A stretch of 5,795 bases of DNA from Arcobacter sp. Its GTDB lineage: Bacteria > Campylobacterota > Campylobacteria > Campylobacterales > Arcobacteraceae. Where the stretch lies: positions 1 to 5,795 of the forward strand of contig DAOVXU010000114.1 of NCBI GenBank assembly GCA_030635995.1, read 5' to 3'. Numbering within the stretch: position 1 is the stretch's first letter; the number at the start of each line of letters is the position of its first letter. Shown piece after piece: positions 5,198-5,795 of this stretch. Under the pieces are notes generated by a model. The model worked only from the letters and a program-made list of their open reading frames with translations, was not told the DNA's origin and did no database searches. Both the position numbers and the translations under genes were made by a program.

Positions 5198-5795
5198 ATG
5201 AAAGTAACAAATATCAATTATAAAGATTTAAAAGAATTGGAAACTAATCTTGACTTATCTAATATAAATACAGAACAAACAGTTATACAAGTATTTAGTG
5301 GACTTATCACAGAAGATGAATTAAAACAAATATCTTTTATAATTAAATCAAAAAACAGTAATGTTAAATTCTTAGGGACTACAACTTCTGGTGAAATATT
5401 TGATGGTAAAGTTGGTAAAAATAGTATTAATATTTCCATAATGGAATTTGAAAATACAACTTTTGAAAATAGATACTTTACAAATGAAGATAACTATGAG
5501 ATGGGTGTAGATATAGCAAAAACTATGTTTAAAGACAATACTAAAACTATGATATTATTTATTGAGGGTCTTTTAAACAATGGACATGATGTAGTTGATG
5601 GTATAAGTTCTGTAAATAACACTATACCAATTGCTGGTGGTATGGCAGGAGATAACGGTGCTTTTGCAAAAACTTTAATCTTTGATAATAATGGTGTGTA
5701 TGAAAATGGTGCTGTTGCTGTTGCTTTTAACAGCGATGTTTTAAATGTATTTACTTCCTACCAACTAAACTGGAAACCAATTGGTAAATATATGA
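5198..5795 (+). CDS. FIST N-terminal domain protein (3' end outside window)
   Basis: The open frame begins at ATG 5198 with AAAGGA at 5187-5192 and runs uninterrupted to the window end, giving 199 codons. The sequence shows FIST N-terminal domain features: a start rich in short strands, FLGTTTSGEIFDGKV (58-72), a TMILFIEGLLNNGHDVVDGI stretch (117-136), IPIAGGMAGDNGAF (143-156) and YENGAVAVAFNSDVLN (168-183). FIST is a cytoplasmic small-ligand sensing domain, proposed to bind amino acids or similar compounds. In full proteins it is often joined to a FIST_C domain and then to signalling outputs such as histidine kinase, GGDEF or chemoreceptor modules. The output part lies beyond the window, so the full role is unknown. 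It follows the regulator gene on the same strand by 57 nt, but there is no clear functional tie to efflux. Confidence 0.88.
   Translation, partial: MKVTNINYKDLKELETNLDLSNINTEQTVIQVFSGLITEDELKQISFIIKSKNSNVKFLGTTTSGEIFDGKVGKNSINISIMEFENTTFENRYFTNEDNYEMGVDIAKTMFKDNTKTMILFIEGLLNNGHDVVDGISSVNNTIPIAGGMAGDNGAFAKTLIFDNNGVYENGAVAVAFNSDVLNVFTSYQLNWKPIGKYM

Noticed and set aside
5218..5439. 73-codon minus-strand open frame inside the FIST gene
   Set aside because: It is antisense to a recognisable FIST domain and has no independent support.

Overview
The window is AT-rich bacterial DNA. Its codon use, compact layout and protein families (an EmrA-type adaptor, a TetR regulator with an AefR-like C-terminus, a FIST sensor protein) suggest a member of the Campylobacterota, most likely of the Arcobacter group. 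This assignment is inferred from style and family content; no marker gene is present to prove it.

Layout. Positions 1-219 hold a minus-strand tRNA locus: an intact tRNA-Leu(UAG) with encoded CCA, a rho-independent terminator after it, a 20-bp inverted repeat that brackets it, and upstream of it only the 3' half of a tRNA-Arg(UCU). That half ends abruptly at the anticodon stem. Positions 220-599 carry no convincing gene but have several inverted repeats. Positions 600-4449 are a three-gene minus-strand operon in the order adaptor (HlyD/EmrA-like), 14-helix MFS pump (DHA2/EmrB-like), TolC-like outer-membrane channel. Positions 4450-4537 are a compact divergent control region. Positions 4538-5140 encode a TetR/AcrR-family regulator on the plus strand. 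From 5198 to the window end there is the N-terminal part of a FIST-domain protein that continues outside the window.

How it works together. The three operon products are the parts of a complete tripartite drug-efflux system: inner-membrane proton-driven pump, periplasmic adaptor and outer-membrane duct. The genes are almost fused (8-nt gap, then a 1-nt overlap), so they are probably made from one transcript. The divergent TetR-family gene is the obvious local repressor. A perfect 9-2-9 bp palindrome lies just downstream of the operon promoter and over the -35 of the regulator promoter, and the -10 boxes of the two divergent promoters occupy nearly the same bases. One bound dimer could therefore control both directions.

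The tRNA-Arg 3' fragment is what is left at the distal end of an element that integrated into a tRNA gene. The efflux operon may therefore sit at the edge of an integrated island whose other end (intact tRNA-Arg, integrase) would lie beyond position 5795. This is the most interesting inference here. It rests on the 46-bp fragment alone, since no integrase is visible. I see no clear evidence of a wholly new biological system.
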